Below are positions 19,487 to 29,327 of a stretch of 64,000 bases of DNA, in pieces (the first letter of the stretch is position 1; each line of letters starts with the position of its first letter). The stretch lies in contig NZ_CP011036.1 in assembly GCF_002221505.1 (NCBI RefSeq), forward strand, positions 1,550,001 to 1,614,000. Direction: 5' to 3'. Under the pieces are notes generated by a model. It did not search any database. It saw only the letters and a list, made by a program, of their open reading frames with translations, and had not been told where the DNA came from. Source of the stretch: Pseudoalteromonas nigrifaciens. GTDB taxonomy: Bacteria; Pseudomonadota; Gammaproteobacteria; Enterobacterales; Alteromonadaceae. Position numbers and translations under genes: made by a program.

Positions 19487-22400
19487 ATGCCTTTAACACG
19501 ACTGCTAAGCATTATGATGCTCAGCTTTTTTATCACAGCTTGTGGTGGTGGTGGCTCACTTGAAAAGGAGGGCAGTATAGGTGATGGTAACGGAGGAACA
19601 ACACCTGATGTACCCACCTACGCCGTTACACTTCAAGGCTACTCCCAAGAGGATGGCAGCGCATCGAATACTGTTACAGCGGCCTCTGCGCTAGATTTAC
19701 GGGCTACACTAAAACGAGATGGTGAAGTGGTTGCCGGTAAACGAATTACTTTTACCCTTGTTGACGATATTGGTGATTTGAATCCTTTGTCAGCACTTAC
19801 ACAAAATGATGGTATTGCTACCGTGGAATTAACTGCAGGCGTAGATGCCGGAGCTGGTGAAGTTACTGCGTCATACATTGTTGATGGTGAGAGTTATGAG
19901 GGGACCTTTGCTTTTCAATCAACAGGAGGTCAGGGCGACGATACTGGCGTGTCTGGTTCCACCACGCTAACGGTTAATATTGTTGATAAGATAGGTGAAA
20001 AGTTTTCAGACACTAATCCAGTCACTGCAATTAATCCAGGCACAGTAATAGCTACGTTACAAAATGATGGCGTTGCACTTAGTGAACAACTGATCACGTT
20101 TACAACTAAGTTTACTGGCAAAATCACTCCAGATCTTGGTACTGCGATTACAAATAGCGCAGGCGAAGCACGTGTAACACTCTCTAGTGGTAACTTTAAA
20201 GGTGCTGGCCAAGTTGTTGCTAGTTATACATCAAGTAATTCAGCTTCAGTAAGTAATACAGCCGTTTTTTATTCATCGGGTGACTCTGCCCCAATTAATT
20301 TGGCACGCTTTTCGGTATCGGTTAAATTATTAACCGGATGTTTGCCTGGCTGGGATGATAATCGAGATGCGGTTAAGCTCGATCCAACTCAAGTTTCATC
20401 TGGATGTACAATAGCGAATACTATTTCATCTTCTGAGTTAGGTGAGTTATTTATAGAGGTAACAGATGAGCAAAGTGGCGAAGGTACTAAGAGTTCACTA
20501 GTAAATATATCGACTAACTTAGGGTCAGTATTGCCCTCTTCTGGTACAGCACTTACCGATAATTTTGGTGTTGCATTACTTAAATTACAACCAGGAAATA
20601 CAGGCGGTGCAGGAACTGTAACAGCGAGATCGTTAGGTGAAAGTGCAGCCATTAACTTTGCTGTAGGGATTGCAGATTTAACCCTTGAGGTTAACAACGG
20701 TTTAAATAAAGATGCTGCTGGAAATGTTATTCCTTTAAAAGCAGGCGGCAGTACAGTTATCGAAGTAACACTGCGTGATGAAGCAGGCAATTTATATTTA
20801 ACCCCGACGGATGTTGAGTTTAGTTCAACTTGTGTTATTAGTGGTCAGTCAGTAATAGACGCCTCGGTTAAATCTTCTGGTGGTATCGCGACCTCCACGT
20901 ATCGTGCAACAGGCTGTAGCATTGATGACGATATTAATATCACGGTAGAAACTGGCGGTAAAAACTTTACTATAGCGACGACTATCCCAGTAGAAACCTC
21001 AGCGGTGCAGTCAATTCAATTTGTTGATGTAAGTGAAACATTTATAGCGCTTCCTCCGGGTGAAGGCGGTGCGCCAACACAATCTATTGTTAAATTTAAA
21101 TTGTTAGATGCAGACGGCATTGTATCAACACAACAACGTATCGATTTTAAACTAACCGATTCAATTGGTGCTGCTAAGTTAACATCGTTAAGTGGCAACA
21201 CAGATAGTAATGGCTTTGTCCAAACTACTGTAACGTCAGGTATAGTTCCAGGCCCGTTAGTTGTTAAAGCCTGTTACATTTCTAAAGTTGATGTAAGCAA
21301 TTTACCTGCAGGTGATGATTTAACCTGTTGGGTTGATGATTTTGAACTTTGCCAAACGGATCCAAATAATGCAATTTGTCCGGAAGGTACACTTAACTTA
21401 GTACCACTATCGGAGCAAATTAGCTCAGTTTCATCACAATTAACTTTGGCATCTGGAGTAACTGATCAAAATAGTTTTGATGCGAGCCCAGTTATATTCA
21501 ATACAAATTCATTAAATTATAATGGCGTAACTACTGATATTACGGTGTTTTTTGGTGACCAGTTTAATAACTATAATGGCGACGGTGTTGAAGCCACCAT
21601 TTTAGCAGAAGCCGGCGTTATAGGCTCATCAAGTAATGAAGTTACCTGTAAAACAAATGATGCGACCTGTGTTGTTACTTGGCGATCACAAGGCGACCGC
21701 CCTTTTTATGAAAAGAAATGGGGTAATCGTATTGGCGAAATTGACAACGATCCTTCAACAACAGAAGGAATTAACCCAAAAACAGGGTTAGTAAACTGTG
21801 ACCCTTACTTTGGCTCTGCAGCGCCGTGTATTAATGGTATTAAGCGCGCTAAAAATAGTCCCGATGGTGTTGTTATGGGTGGTCGCGTGAGCATTCTGGC
21901 TGTTACAAAAGGTCAAGAAAACTTTGTTGATGAAGAGTCAACAGCGACAGTGCAACGCAGAAATGGCTTATTTGATATCGGTGAATACTATGCAAGTTAC
22001 GACTTACCAGAAGCGTTTATTGACCATAATGAAAATGCCTCGTTCGATAAAGTTAATTGCGGTGACGCTAATGATCCAGCAAGTGATGCGTGTTCAGAAC
22101 TCAATTCACGTGGTGGCCATAACGAAACTTGGCGTGACCTAAATAATGACGGGATTTATAATTTAGCTGATGGTAAATACAATGGTTTATTATGTAGTGA
22201 AGCGGCTAGTACGGCAGGCGAATGTTCACGCGAATTGATTGAAGTACGCAAGCAGTTTGAGCTAGTAATGTCAGGCGATGATCCATATTTGCGTTTTTCA
22301 GTATTAAAAACTAACAATATATTGCCAGCGCCTTATCAAGTTTATGTGCCGGCAGATTGTTCCGCTTCTATTGCGGGTAATTTCGAAACCTCAGATACCA

Positions 22401-22798
22401 TAGAGCGTTGTGATGTTGATGCAATCGATTTATCTACGGTGAGTGTCGATAATCCGGCATACGATGGGACCGATCCTTCAGTACCAGAGAAAGTAGATAT
22501 TGGTTTAGGCGGCATCACAGTTCGTATCCATTATACTGACGAATTTGGTAATCCATTACCAGCAGGTACAACTATTTCGCTTTCAACTACTAATGGTGAC
22601 TTATCCATCATTGAAAGTAGTGATGTGGTTCCGAATACTAACCGCGATACGCCAATGTATTCAGATGTTAGGATCTCACGAGAAGCCGATGGTAACGATA
22701 AGTTTGATGGCATACTATCTATAGCATTCGAGTTCAAAACTCAGTCGGGTAGTACTAAAACAGTTAAAAAAGGTATCGCGATATTTGACAGTAAATAA
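19487..22798 (+). CDS. large Ig-like (Big_1-type) repeat lipoprotein
   Basis: 1103 aa. The signal peptide ends in TAC-GGGG (Cys at the lipobox), so it is anchored in the envelope with a glycine spacer. It has several invasin/intimin-like Ig repeats of about 100 residues, with patterns such as ATLKRDGEVVAGKRITFTL, GIATVELTAG and GEARVTLSSG. The C-terminal third is rich in Asp, Asn and Cys (EIDNDPSTTEGIN, DLNNDGIYNLADG) with calcium-loop-like sequences. A cell-surface structural or adhesive role is likely, but no partner or ligand can be named. A terminator follows. Confidence 0.75.
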   Translation: MPLTRLLSIMMLSFFITACGGGGSLEKEGSIGDGNGGTTPDVPTYAVTLQGYSQEDGSASNTVTAASALDLRATLKRDGEVVAGKRITFTLVDDIGDLNPLSALTQNDGIATVELTAGVDAGAGEVTASYIVDGESYEGTFAFQSTGGQGDDTGVSGSTTLTVNIVDKIGEKFSDTNPVTAINPGTVIATLQNDGVALSEQLITFTTKFTGKITPDLGTAITNSAGEARVTLSSGNFKGAGQVVASYTSSNSASVSNTAVFYSSGDSAPINLARFSVSVKLLTGCLPGWDDNRDAVKLDPTQVSSGCTIANTISSSELGELFIEVTDEQSGEGTKSSLVNISTNLGSVLPSSGTALTDNFGVALLKLQPGNTGGAGTVTARSLGESAAINFAVGIADLTLEVNNGLNKDAAGNVIPLKAGGSTVIEVTLRDEAGNLYLTPTDVEFSSTCVISGQSVIDASVKSSGGIATSTYRATGCSIDDDINITVETGGKNFTIATTIPVETSAVQSIQFVDVSETFIALPPGEGGAPTQSIVKFKLLDADGIVSTQQRIDFKLTDSIGAAKLTSLSGNTDSNGFVQTTVTSGIVPGPLVVKACYISKVDVSNLPAGDDLTCWVDDFELCQTDPNNAICPEGTLNLVPLSEQISSVSSQLTLASGVTDQNSFDASPVIFNTNSLNYNGVTTDITVFFGDQFNNYNGDGVEATILAEAGVIGSSSNEVTCKTNDATCVVTWRSQGDRPFYEKKWGNRIGEIDNDPSTTEGINPKTGLVNCDPYFGSAAPCINGIKRAKNSPDGVVMGGRVSILAVTKGQENFVDEESTATVQRRNGLFDIGEYYASYDLPEAFIDHNENASFDKVNCGDANDPASDACSELNSRGGHNETWRDLNNDGIYNLADGKYNGLLCSEAASTAGECSRELIEVRKQFELVMSGDDPYLRFSVLKTNNILPAPYQVYVPADCSASIAGNFETSDTIERCDVDAIDLSTVSVDNPAYDGTDPSVPEKVDIGLGGITVRIHYTDEFGNPLPAGTTISLSTTNGDLSIIESSDVVPNTNRDTPMYSDVRISREADGNDKFDGILSIAFEFKTQSGSTKTVKKGIAIFDSK

Positions 22799-22809
22799 AA
22801 ACTAAATTG

Positions 22810-22840
22810 AAAAATGCCAACCATAAGGTTGGCATTTTTT
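22810..22840 (+). terminator. terminator of the Ig-repeat lipoprotein gene
   Basis: AAAAATGCCAACC pairs with GGTTGGCATTTTTT across the loop ATAA. Confidence 0.9.
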
Positions 22841-23048
22841 GTTTCTATTCTATATATTCCCCATCAATTACTCTAAAAACACCTGTTTGTTTAAATTAAA
22901 CGCAGAAATTGTTCGTTTATTCGCTTAAAACTGAAAAGTTTGTATTAAAAGCTTGTAACAATTAGTGTTTGTAGATATACCTATAAATATTCGTGCCGCT
23001 TATGTCGGCTAAACACATTTTAAAAAACTTGGTTAGAAATAGGCAACT

Positions 23049-25766
23049 ATGGGCAAATCGCTAGTAATTGTAGAGTCACCTGCTAAGGCTAAAACAATTA
23101 ATAAATATTTAGGTAATGACTTCATCGTAAAGTCCAGTATTGGACACGTGCGAGATTTACCTACTTCAGGTTCTGGAAAAAACAAAGTGCCAGCGACTAA
23201 AACGCCGGCTGAAGTGCGTAAATTACCACCTGAAGAGAAAGCAGCGTATAAAAAGCAACGAGACTATTCTAACTTAGTCGCGCGTATGGGCATTGACCCT
23301 GATAAAGGCTGGGAACCACATTACGAAATACTGCCAGGAAAAGAAAAGGTAGTACAAGAGCTTAAAAAGCTTGCCGAAAACGCTGACCAAATATATCTCG
23401 CAACGGATTTGGATAGAGAAGGGGAAGCAATTGCTTGGCACCTTCAAGAAATTATTGGCGGTGAGCCTGCAAAATATAAGCGTGTGGTTTTTAACGAAAT
23501 TACAAAAAACGCAATTCAGCAAGCATTCGAAACACCCGGTGAGCTTAATACCGATATGGTATATGCACAGCAAACACGTCGTTTTTTAGACCGTGTTGTT
23601 GGTTTTATGGTATCTCCCTTACTGTGGGCAAAAGTGGCACGTGGACTTTCGGCTGGACGCGTACAATCGGTAGCAGTGCGCTTACTCGTTGAGCGTGAAC
23701 GCGAAATTAAAGCGTTTATACCTGAAGAGTTTTGGGATATTCATGCTGACGTTAAAAATGCAGAGTCAGAGTTACGCTTAGAAGTAGCCAAACAAGCAGG
23801 CAAGCCATTTAAGCCAGTAAATGAAGCTCAGGCAAGCGCAGCAGTTAAAAGCCTTGAGAATGCAGAATATAAAGTTATAAGCGTTGACGAAAAACCAAGT
23901 AAAAGTCGCCCAAGTGCGCCTTTAATCACCTCAACTATGCAACAAGCAGCCAGTACACGTTTAGGCTATGGCGTTAAAAAAACCATGATGCTAGCGCAGC
24001 GCTTGTACGAAGGCGGTTACATTACCTATATGCGTACCGACTCAACTAATCTGTCAAAAGATGCGGTTGCTATGTGTCGCGAATATGTAACAGAGCAATT
24101 TGGTGAAAAGTACTTACCTAAAGATCCTATTAATTATAGCTCAAAAGGCAATGCACAAGAGGCGCATGAAGCAATTCGTCCATCAAGTGTAACTGTGCTT
24201 TCGGGGCATATTGAAGGGGTTGATGCCGATGCTAAAAAACTATATGAGCTAATTTGGCGTCAATTTGTAGCGTGCCAAATGGTACCTGCAGAATACGACT
24301 TAACGACATTAACGGTAGCAGCAAATGACTTCCAACTAAAAGCCAAAGGCCGTGTGCTACGCTTTGATGGTTGGACTAAAGTACAGCCTGCTATTCGTAA
24401 AAAGAACGAAGAAGATCAGTCTTTACCTGCAGTAACAGTAGGCGAAACATTAACGTTAATTGAACTTGACCCTAAGCAACACTTTACTAAACCGCCAGCG
24501 CGTTTTAGCGAAGCGAGTTTAGTAAAAGAGCTTGAAAAACGTGGTATTGGCCGCCCATCTACTTATGCATCTATTATTTCTACTATTCAAGATCGCGGTT
24601 ATGTACGGGTTGAAAACCGTCGTTTCTTCGCTGAAAAAATGGGTGAAATAGTTACCGACCGCTTAGTAGAAAATTTTGAAGACTTAATGAACTTTGACTT
24701 TACTGCCAAAATGGAAGGTCGTTTAGATGATATCGCCGAAGGCAAGCGCATTTGGACCGAAGTACTCGATAAGTTTTATGCCGACTTTTCAACGCAATTA
24801 ACTGTTGCGAAAGACGAGCCTGAAAATGGCGGAATGCGTCTTAATGAAATGGTCGAAACTGATATTGAATGTCCGACTTGTAGCCGTAAAATGGGTATCC
24901 GTACCGCATCTACTGGCGTGTTCTTAGGGTGTACTGGTTATAACTTACCGCCTAAAGAGCGTTGTACAACAACGATGAACTTAGTATCGGGCGATGAAGC
25001 AGTTGCCGCAGACAGTGCCGATGCAGAAGATCTTGAAACCGAAACATTAATGCAAATGAAACGTTGCCCAATTTGTGAAACGGCAATGGATTCATACCTA
25101 ATCGACGAAACCCGTAAATTACATGTATGTGGTAATAACCCAGCGTGTCATGGGCATGTGGTTGAAGAGGGTACGTTTAAAATTAAAGGTTACGACGGCC
25201 CTATTATTGAATGTGATAAATGTGGCGCTGATATGGAATTAAAATCAGGTCGATTTGGTAAGTATTTTGGCTGTAACAATGACGAGTGTAAAAATACCCG
25301 TAAGTTATTAAAAAATGGCGAAGCTGCGCCACCAAAAGAAGATCCCGTTCATATTCCTGAATTAGAATGTGAAAAGTCTGAAGCCTATTTTGTATTACGT
25401 GACGGTGCTGCAGGTATTTTCTTAGCAGCAAATACGTTCCCTAAATCACGAGAAACACGCGCCCCCAAAGTAGAAGAGTTACAGCGTTTTAGAGATCGTA
25501 TTTCGCCTAAGTTTTACTACCTAGCTGATGCACCAGCTAAAGATCCTGATGGTAATCTTGCTGTTGTGCGTTACAGTCGTAAGAATAAATCACAGTATGT
25601 AATGACTGAGGTTGATGGCAAAGCAACTGGTTGGACGGCACACTACGAAGGTGGTAAATGGGTAGAAGAGGCTAAGAAAAAAGCCGCGCCTAAAAAGAAA
25701 GCTGCCGCTAAAAAAGCGCCTGCTAAAAGTAAAGCGAAAGCAAAAGTAAAAAAAGACGATAAATAA
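23049..25766 (+). CDS. topA: DNA topoisomerase I
   Basis: 905 aa type IA topoisomerase, which relaxes negative supercoils. The Toprim domain begins at [17 protein letters not shown] and has the acidic triad in [14 protein letters not shown]. The catalytic Tyr is in [13 protein letters not shown], and [19 protein letters not shown] follows. At least three C-terminal zinc-ribbon modules can be read ([29 protein letters not shown]), then a Lys/Ala-rich tail of about 30 residues that probably aids DNA or RNA polymerase contact. The 250-nt upstream gap holds its promoter. It ends at a strong terminator. Confidence 0.96.
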   Translation: MGKSLVIVESPAKAKTINKYLGNDFIVKSSIGHVRDLPTSGSGKNKVPATKTPAEVRKLPPEEKAAYKKQRDYSNLVARMGIDPDKGWEPHYEILPGKEKVVQELKKLAENADQIYLATDLDREGEAIAWHLQEIIGGEPAKYKRVVFNEITKNAIQQAFETPGELNTDMVYAQQTRRFLDRVVGFMVSPLLWAKVARGLSAGRVQSVAVRLLVEREREIKAFIPEEFWDIHADVKNAESELRLEVAKQAGKPFKPVNEAQASAAVKSLENAEYKVISVDEKPSKSRPSAPLITSTMQQAASTRLGYGVKKTMMLAQRLYEGGYITYMRTDSTNLSKDAVAMCREYVTEQFGEKYLPKDPINYSSKGNAQEAHEAIRPSSVTVLSGHIEGVDADAKKLYELIWRQFVACQMVPAEYDLTTLTVAANDFQLKAKGRVLRFDGWTKVQPAIRKKNEEDQSLPAVTVGETLTLIELDPKQHFTKPPARFSEASLVKELEKRGIGRPSTYASIISTIQDRGYVRVENRRFFAEKMGEIVTDRLVENFEDLMNFDFTAKMEGRLDDIAEGKRIWTEVLDKFYADFSTQLTVAKDEPENGGMRLNEMVETDIECPTCSRKMGIRTASTGVFLGCTGYNLPPKERCTTTMNLVSGDEAVAADSADAEDLETETLMQMKRCPICETAMDSYLIDETRKLHVCGNNPACHGHVVEEGTFKIKGYDGPIIECDKCGADMELKSGRFGKYFGCNNDECKNTRKLLKNGEAAPPKEDPVHIPELECEKSEAYFVLRDGAAGIFLAANTFPKSRETRAPKVEELQRFRDRISPKFYYLADAPAKDPDGNLAVVRYSRKNKSQYVMTEVDGKATGWTAHYEGGKWVEEAKKKAAPKKKAAAKKAPAKSKAKAKVKKDDK

Positions 25767-25792
25767 TTAATTATTCACCGCTTTAAGTAATA

Positions 25793-25834
25793 AAAAACCG
25801 GAACGCACAGCCTGTGACAGTTCCGGTTTTTTTT
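25793..25834 (+). terminator. topA terminator
   Basis: AAAAAACCGGAAC (25793-25805) pairs with GTTCCGGTTTTTTT (25820 onwards), followed by further T. Confidence 0.9.
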
Positions 25835-25933
25835 GTCAAATCAAACCTATCGCAATGGCATTTCTAATCTGATTTTTTACTTTACAGGATTAAAAAATGT
25901 AACCAATTTAGGTTCAATTCACTCAATTATTCA

Positions 25934-26176
25934 TTAAATCTTAACAGCAGTGACTTTGTTATAGCCTTCAGATGTTAGTTCATCATTCACACACTTTAAA
26001 ACATAGTTATAAAGCTCTTCATTGCTTACGTCGTCTTCTTTAGCCCAACTAACACACATTTCTGTGAATTCTTGAATCGTCTCAGCTGAAGCGTCTGTAG
26101 CATCGTTTGCCACTGCATTAGCAGCAGATAAAACGAAAAATGGTGCAACGATTAACGCGAGTAATGCTTTATTCAT
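25934..26176 (-). CDS. small secreted protein of unknown function
   Basis: 80 aa. A typical Sec signal peptide of about 23 residues ends in an ANAVAN-type cleavage site; the mature part is about 57 residues, acidic, with two cysteines (MCVSWAKED and LKCVNDEL) about 23 residues apart that could form a disulfide. I do not recognise the family. A good start with an upstream A/G-rich stretch and separate neighbours on both sides suggest a single-gene unit. Confidence 0.6.
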   Translation of the reverse strand: MNKALLALIVAPFFVLSAANAVANDATDASAETIQEFTEMCVSWAKEDDVSNEELYNYVLKCVNDELTSEGYNKVTAVKI

Positions 26177-26419
26177 TTTCTTATTCCTAAAAATGGAGTA
26201 ACAATCGAGTTATGTATTCATACAATGCCTACATAAAACAAGTGTAACCAAGCCAGAACATCTCTGTTGGTATATTGATTTTTAATCGAATATAAAATAA
26301 AGGGAAACGAAATATTTTTATCGTCAAGATGAGCGTATCGCGTAAAAGTGTTTAACCTTAACTAATTGTGTTACAGCTAAATTTAGGCTAATGTCGCGTT
26401 TTAATTTTTAGGTGTTCTT

Positions 26420-26974
26420 ATGTCAGAGCCACATACAAATAATATAAATAAAAAAATACAACCTGTTCATAAAGTAGAGCATGCTCTTGAGTCGTTTATA
26501 TTCAAAGGACGCTGGTTACTCGCCCCATTTTTTGTCGGTTTACTATTTGCTGTGGTTTTATTACTAATAAAATTTTTTAAACAGCTGTATTTGATGGGGA
26601 TCGCAACGTTTACTGCCAGTAATCAAGAGTTGTTGGTGGGTATATTAACTTTGGTTGATACCGCTTTGTTAGCTGGACTTTTATTAATTATTATATTCAG
26701 TGGCTACGAAAACTTTGTCTCTAAGCTTAATATCGAAAATCATGAGGACCGTCCCGTATGGATGGGAAAAGTAGGGTTTTCTGGTTTAAAAATGAAACTG
26801 ATTAGTGCAATAGTCGCCATTTCAGCCGTTGAGCTACTAAAGGTGTTTATAAGCTCTGCATCTCATTCAAATGATGAATTACTCTGGAAAGTGCTGATAC
26901 ACGTGACCTTTGTTGTGTCGGGTGTACTGTTTGCATTTACTGATTACTTAAATAGTAAAACAATTAGCCATTAA
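26420..26974 (+). CDS. yqhA: YqhA-family (UPF0114) inner-membrane protein
   Basis: 184 aa with four membrane segments. It aligns well with E. coli YqhA: RWLLAPFFVGLLFA, LLVGILTLVDTALLAGLLLIIIFSGYENFV and the MGKVGFSGLKMKLISAIVAISAVELLKVF core. The first about 25 residues are a polar extension. The function is unknown. It converges on the alpha-glucosidase gene, with a shared terminator between them. Confidence 0.88.
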   Translation: MSEPHTNNINKKIQPVHKVEHALESFIFKGRWLLAPFFVGLLFAVVLLLIKFFKQLYLMGIATFTASNQELLVGILTLVDTALLAGLLLIIIFSGYENFVSKLNIENHEDRPVWMGKVGFSGLKMKLISAIVAISAVELLKVFISSASHSNDELLWKVLIHVTFVVSGVLFAFTDYLNSKTISH

Positions 26975-26982
26975 AAAATGCT

Positions 26983-27012
26983 AAAAAAACCCGAGCAGTG
27001 CTCGGGTTTTTT
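26983..27012. terminator. bidirectional terminator between yqhA and the alpha-glucosidase gene
   Basis: CCCGAGC (26990-26996) pairs with GCTCGGG (27000-27006), with A7 before and T6 after. Confidence 0.9.
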
Positions 27013-27027
27013 ATAATAATGTAAATA

Positions 27028-28668
27028 TTAACTGCAGTGGGCGTAATAACAACCAAATGGCTCAACTGTCAGTGTTTCATTATCAAGCTTTGCGTTGTGA
27101 TGATAAAGGTCGTTATGTTCATTTTCAACACTTGCATTAATAGTAAGTTTTGCTTGTGAAGCACTCAAATTGAATACACACAACATTTTTTCATCGTTTC
27201 GAGTACGGTAAAACGCTAAGATTGGCTCTTCGGTTTGTAAAAACTCAATATCACCTTCAAGTAATACCGGCTGGTTTTTACGCCATGCCATAAATTCACG
27301 GTACGCATTTAATATTGAGTTTGAATCATTCTCTTGTTCAGCAACTGCTTGCAGCCTATGTTGTTGATCAACAGGTAACCACGGTTTTACTTCACTAAAG
27401 CCCGCATTGTGAGCATTGGCATGTGAGCTATCAAGGTTTTCCCAAGGCATTGGGGTACGACAACCATCACGGCCTTTAAAGTTTGGCCAAAACGTAATGC
27501 CGTATGGGTCTTGTAAATCTTCAAACGCAACGCTTGCTTCACCGAGCCCGAGTTCTTCACCTTGATACATACACACGCTACCACGTAACGAGGCCAATAG
27601 GGCGGTTAACATCTTACATTGCGCAGGGTTTACTTCACCCGTTTCGCTCCAACGGCTTGCAACGCGCTCTACGTCATGGTTACTAAATGCCCAGCAAGGC
27701 CAGCCTTCAGTCATACGTTGTTCAAGTGTAGTAACGGTGTTTCTTATATATTCACTTGAGTAGTCATCAGTTAGTAGCTCAAAGCTGTAACCCATGTGCA
27801 ATTTATCGCCACCGGCGGTGTATTCAGCCATAGTAGCAAGTGAGTCTTCTGATGATATTTCACCCAAAGACACGGTTCCTGGGTATTTATTGAGTAAGGT
27901 GCGAATGTCACGCATAAACTCAATGTTTTCTGGCTGTGTGTTGTTGTAGTAGTGATACTGAAAAGCATACGGATTGTCTTCACTAAAACCACGGCCCTGA
28001 CGCTTTTCTTTTGGTTTTGCAGGATTATCACGAAGCTGTGCGTCATGGTAACAAAAGTTAATTGCATCTAACCTAAAACCATCAACGCCTTTTTTAAGCC
28101 AAAACTCAACATTATCTAATACAGCTTTGCGAACATCAGGGTTATGAAAGTTAAGATCAGGCTGTTCCGTGAAAAAGTTATGTAAGTAGTATTGTCCACG
28201 ACGCGGCTCCCATTGCCATGCACCGCCACCAAAAATAGACAACCAGTTGTTTGGTGCTGTACCATCTTCTTTTGACTCAGCCCAAACATACCAATCAGAC
28301 TTATCATTAGTGGTATTTTCGCGGCTATCTAAAAACCATTGATGTTGATCAGAAGTATGGCTGAGTACTTGGTCAATAATAATTTTAATATCGCGGGCAT
28401 GCGCTTGTTCAATTAGCGCATCAAAATCGTTTAAATCACCAAATATTGGGTCAATATCTCGGTAGTCGCTAATATCGTAACCAAAGTCTTTCATTGGCGA
28501 TTTAAAAAAAGGTGAAATCCAAATAGCATCAACACCTAAGCTTTTAATATAATCAATGCGATTAATTATCCCCTTTAAGTCACCAATACCATCATTGTTG
28601 CTATCTTGAAAGCTACGCGGATAAACCTGATAAATTACCGCACCTTTGTACCACTGTTGTTGGGTCAT
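27028..28668 (-). CDS. cytoplasmic GH13 alpha-glucosidase (oligo-1,6-glucosidase group)
   Basis: 546 aa from ATG 28668, which has GGAG 6 nt upstream; ATG 28683 lies before that site and is less likely. There is no signal peptide, so it acts in the cytoplasm. GH13 regions are intact: VIYQVYPRSF, DQVLSHTS, nucleophile Asp201 in GFRLDAINF, acid/base Glu270 in LGEISSED and Asp332 in FSNHDVERV. The region V motif QPDLN is that of the oligo-1,6-glucosidase/alpha-glucosidase subfamily. It should release glucose from imported maltose and short dextrins. It is divergent from the TonB-receptor gene, and a LacI-type operator candidate (28783-28795) lies about 115 nt upstream. Confidence 0.92.
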   Translation of the reverse strand: MTQQQWYKGAVIYQVYPRSFQDSNNDGIGDLKGIINRIDYIKSLGVDAIWISPFFKSPMKDFGYDISDYRDIDPIFGDLNDFDALIEQAHARDIKIIIDQVLSHTSDQHQWFLDSRENTTNDKSDWYVWAESKEDGTAPNNWLSIFGGGAWQWEPRRGQYYLHNFFTEQPDLNFHNPDVRKAVLDNVEFWLKKGVDGFRLDAINFCYHDAQLRDNPAKPKEKRQGRGFSEDNPYAFQYHYYNNTQPENIEFMRDIRTLLNKYPGTVSLGEISSEDSLATMAEYTAGGDKLHMGYSFELLTDDYSSEYIRNTVTTLEQRMTEGWPCWAFSNHDVERVASRWSETGEVNPAQCKMLTALLASLRGSVCMYQGEELGLGEASVAFEDLQDPYGITFWPNFKGRDGCRTPMPWENLDSSHANAHNAGFSEVKPWLPVDQQHRLQAVAEQENDSNSILNAYREFMAWRKNQPVLLEGDIEFLQTEEPILAFYRTRNDEKMLCVFNLSASQAKLTINASVENEHNDLYHHNAKLDNETLTVEPFGCYYAHCS

Positions 28669-28782
28669 GCTTTTCTCCGTCATTGTACACCGTATTTCGA
28701 TTACGCTAAATATGGTTTGTTAACTCACCATATAATATTTCTAAAAAGCATACGTGAAGCCCGTGATTCTGTAAAAATACTA

Positions 28783-28796
28783 CATACGTATGCAGT
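28783..28796. promoter_or_regulatory. LacI-type operator candidate 1
   Basis: CATACGTATGCAG, with core ATACGTAT a perfect palindrome. It precedes the minus-strand alpha-glucosidase gene. The same motif recurs at 29193-29210 and 35594-35610, in front of co-functional genes. Confidence 0.65.
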
Positions 28797-29192
28797 AAAA
28801 TACACACTTTTTAAGTATTAAAAAAATCACTAAAAACCAATTAAATATTTTAAATTAGCGAGAAAACAACCTTACCAATTAAGGTTTTTAAATTGATTTA
28901 TAGGTTAATTCTTATTTTAATCATTATTAACAATGGCTTGAGTTAATCGCCTCTATACCTCATTGGTCTTACCAATTGTACGCCCAACAATAAGCGTATA
29001 CAGAGCAGGGATCAGCTTAAATATGGTTATTTTTATTCAGTTTAAATTTAACAACATGCTCCTTTTATTGATAAATATAATTACTTAACTAAATTTATTA
29101 AGAAATTAATGTAAAGTTATAAAAGTAATTAAAACAATGGCTTATGGTGTTTTAGGTTGTTTTTATGTTAATGCAATGTCAATGTGCAAGTG

Positions 29193-29210
29193 TTGAATAC
29201 GTATGCATAA
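29193..29210. promoter_or_regulatory. LacI-type operator candidate 2
   Basis: TTGAATACGTATGCATAA, about 120 nt before the TonB-receptor start. It shares GAATACGTATGCA with the site at 35594-35610. Confidence 0.68.
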
Positions 29211-29327
29211 AGTTGTTAATAAAATGAAGAGAGCGTTAACATTAATCCTGACAACAAAATTAGCTCACTTTGTTTGACTATCACTCAAACAAAGCGGGTA
29301 TCACATTATGGGTAACGGGAAAACATT

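Larger units (their letters stand above)
28684..29327. promoter_or_regulatory. divergent control region of the maltodextrin locus
   Basis: No gene is seen in about 640 bases between the alpha-glucosidase and TonB-receptor genes. It contains two operator-like palindromes listed separately and a weaker partial copy (GCATACGT at 28748-28755). It is AT-rich. The length suggests long leaders or catabolite-control sites that I could not pick out. Confidence 0.6.

Noticed and set aside
23274..23573. 99-aa minus-strand ORF inside topA
   Set aside because: Shadow frame of topA with low-complexity composition and no ribosome site.
27771..28067. 98-aa ORF inside the alpha-glucosidase gene
   Set aside because: Out-of-frame shadow of a well-conserved GH13 enzyme.
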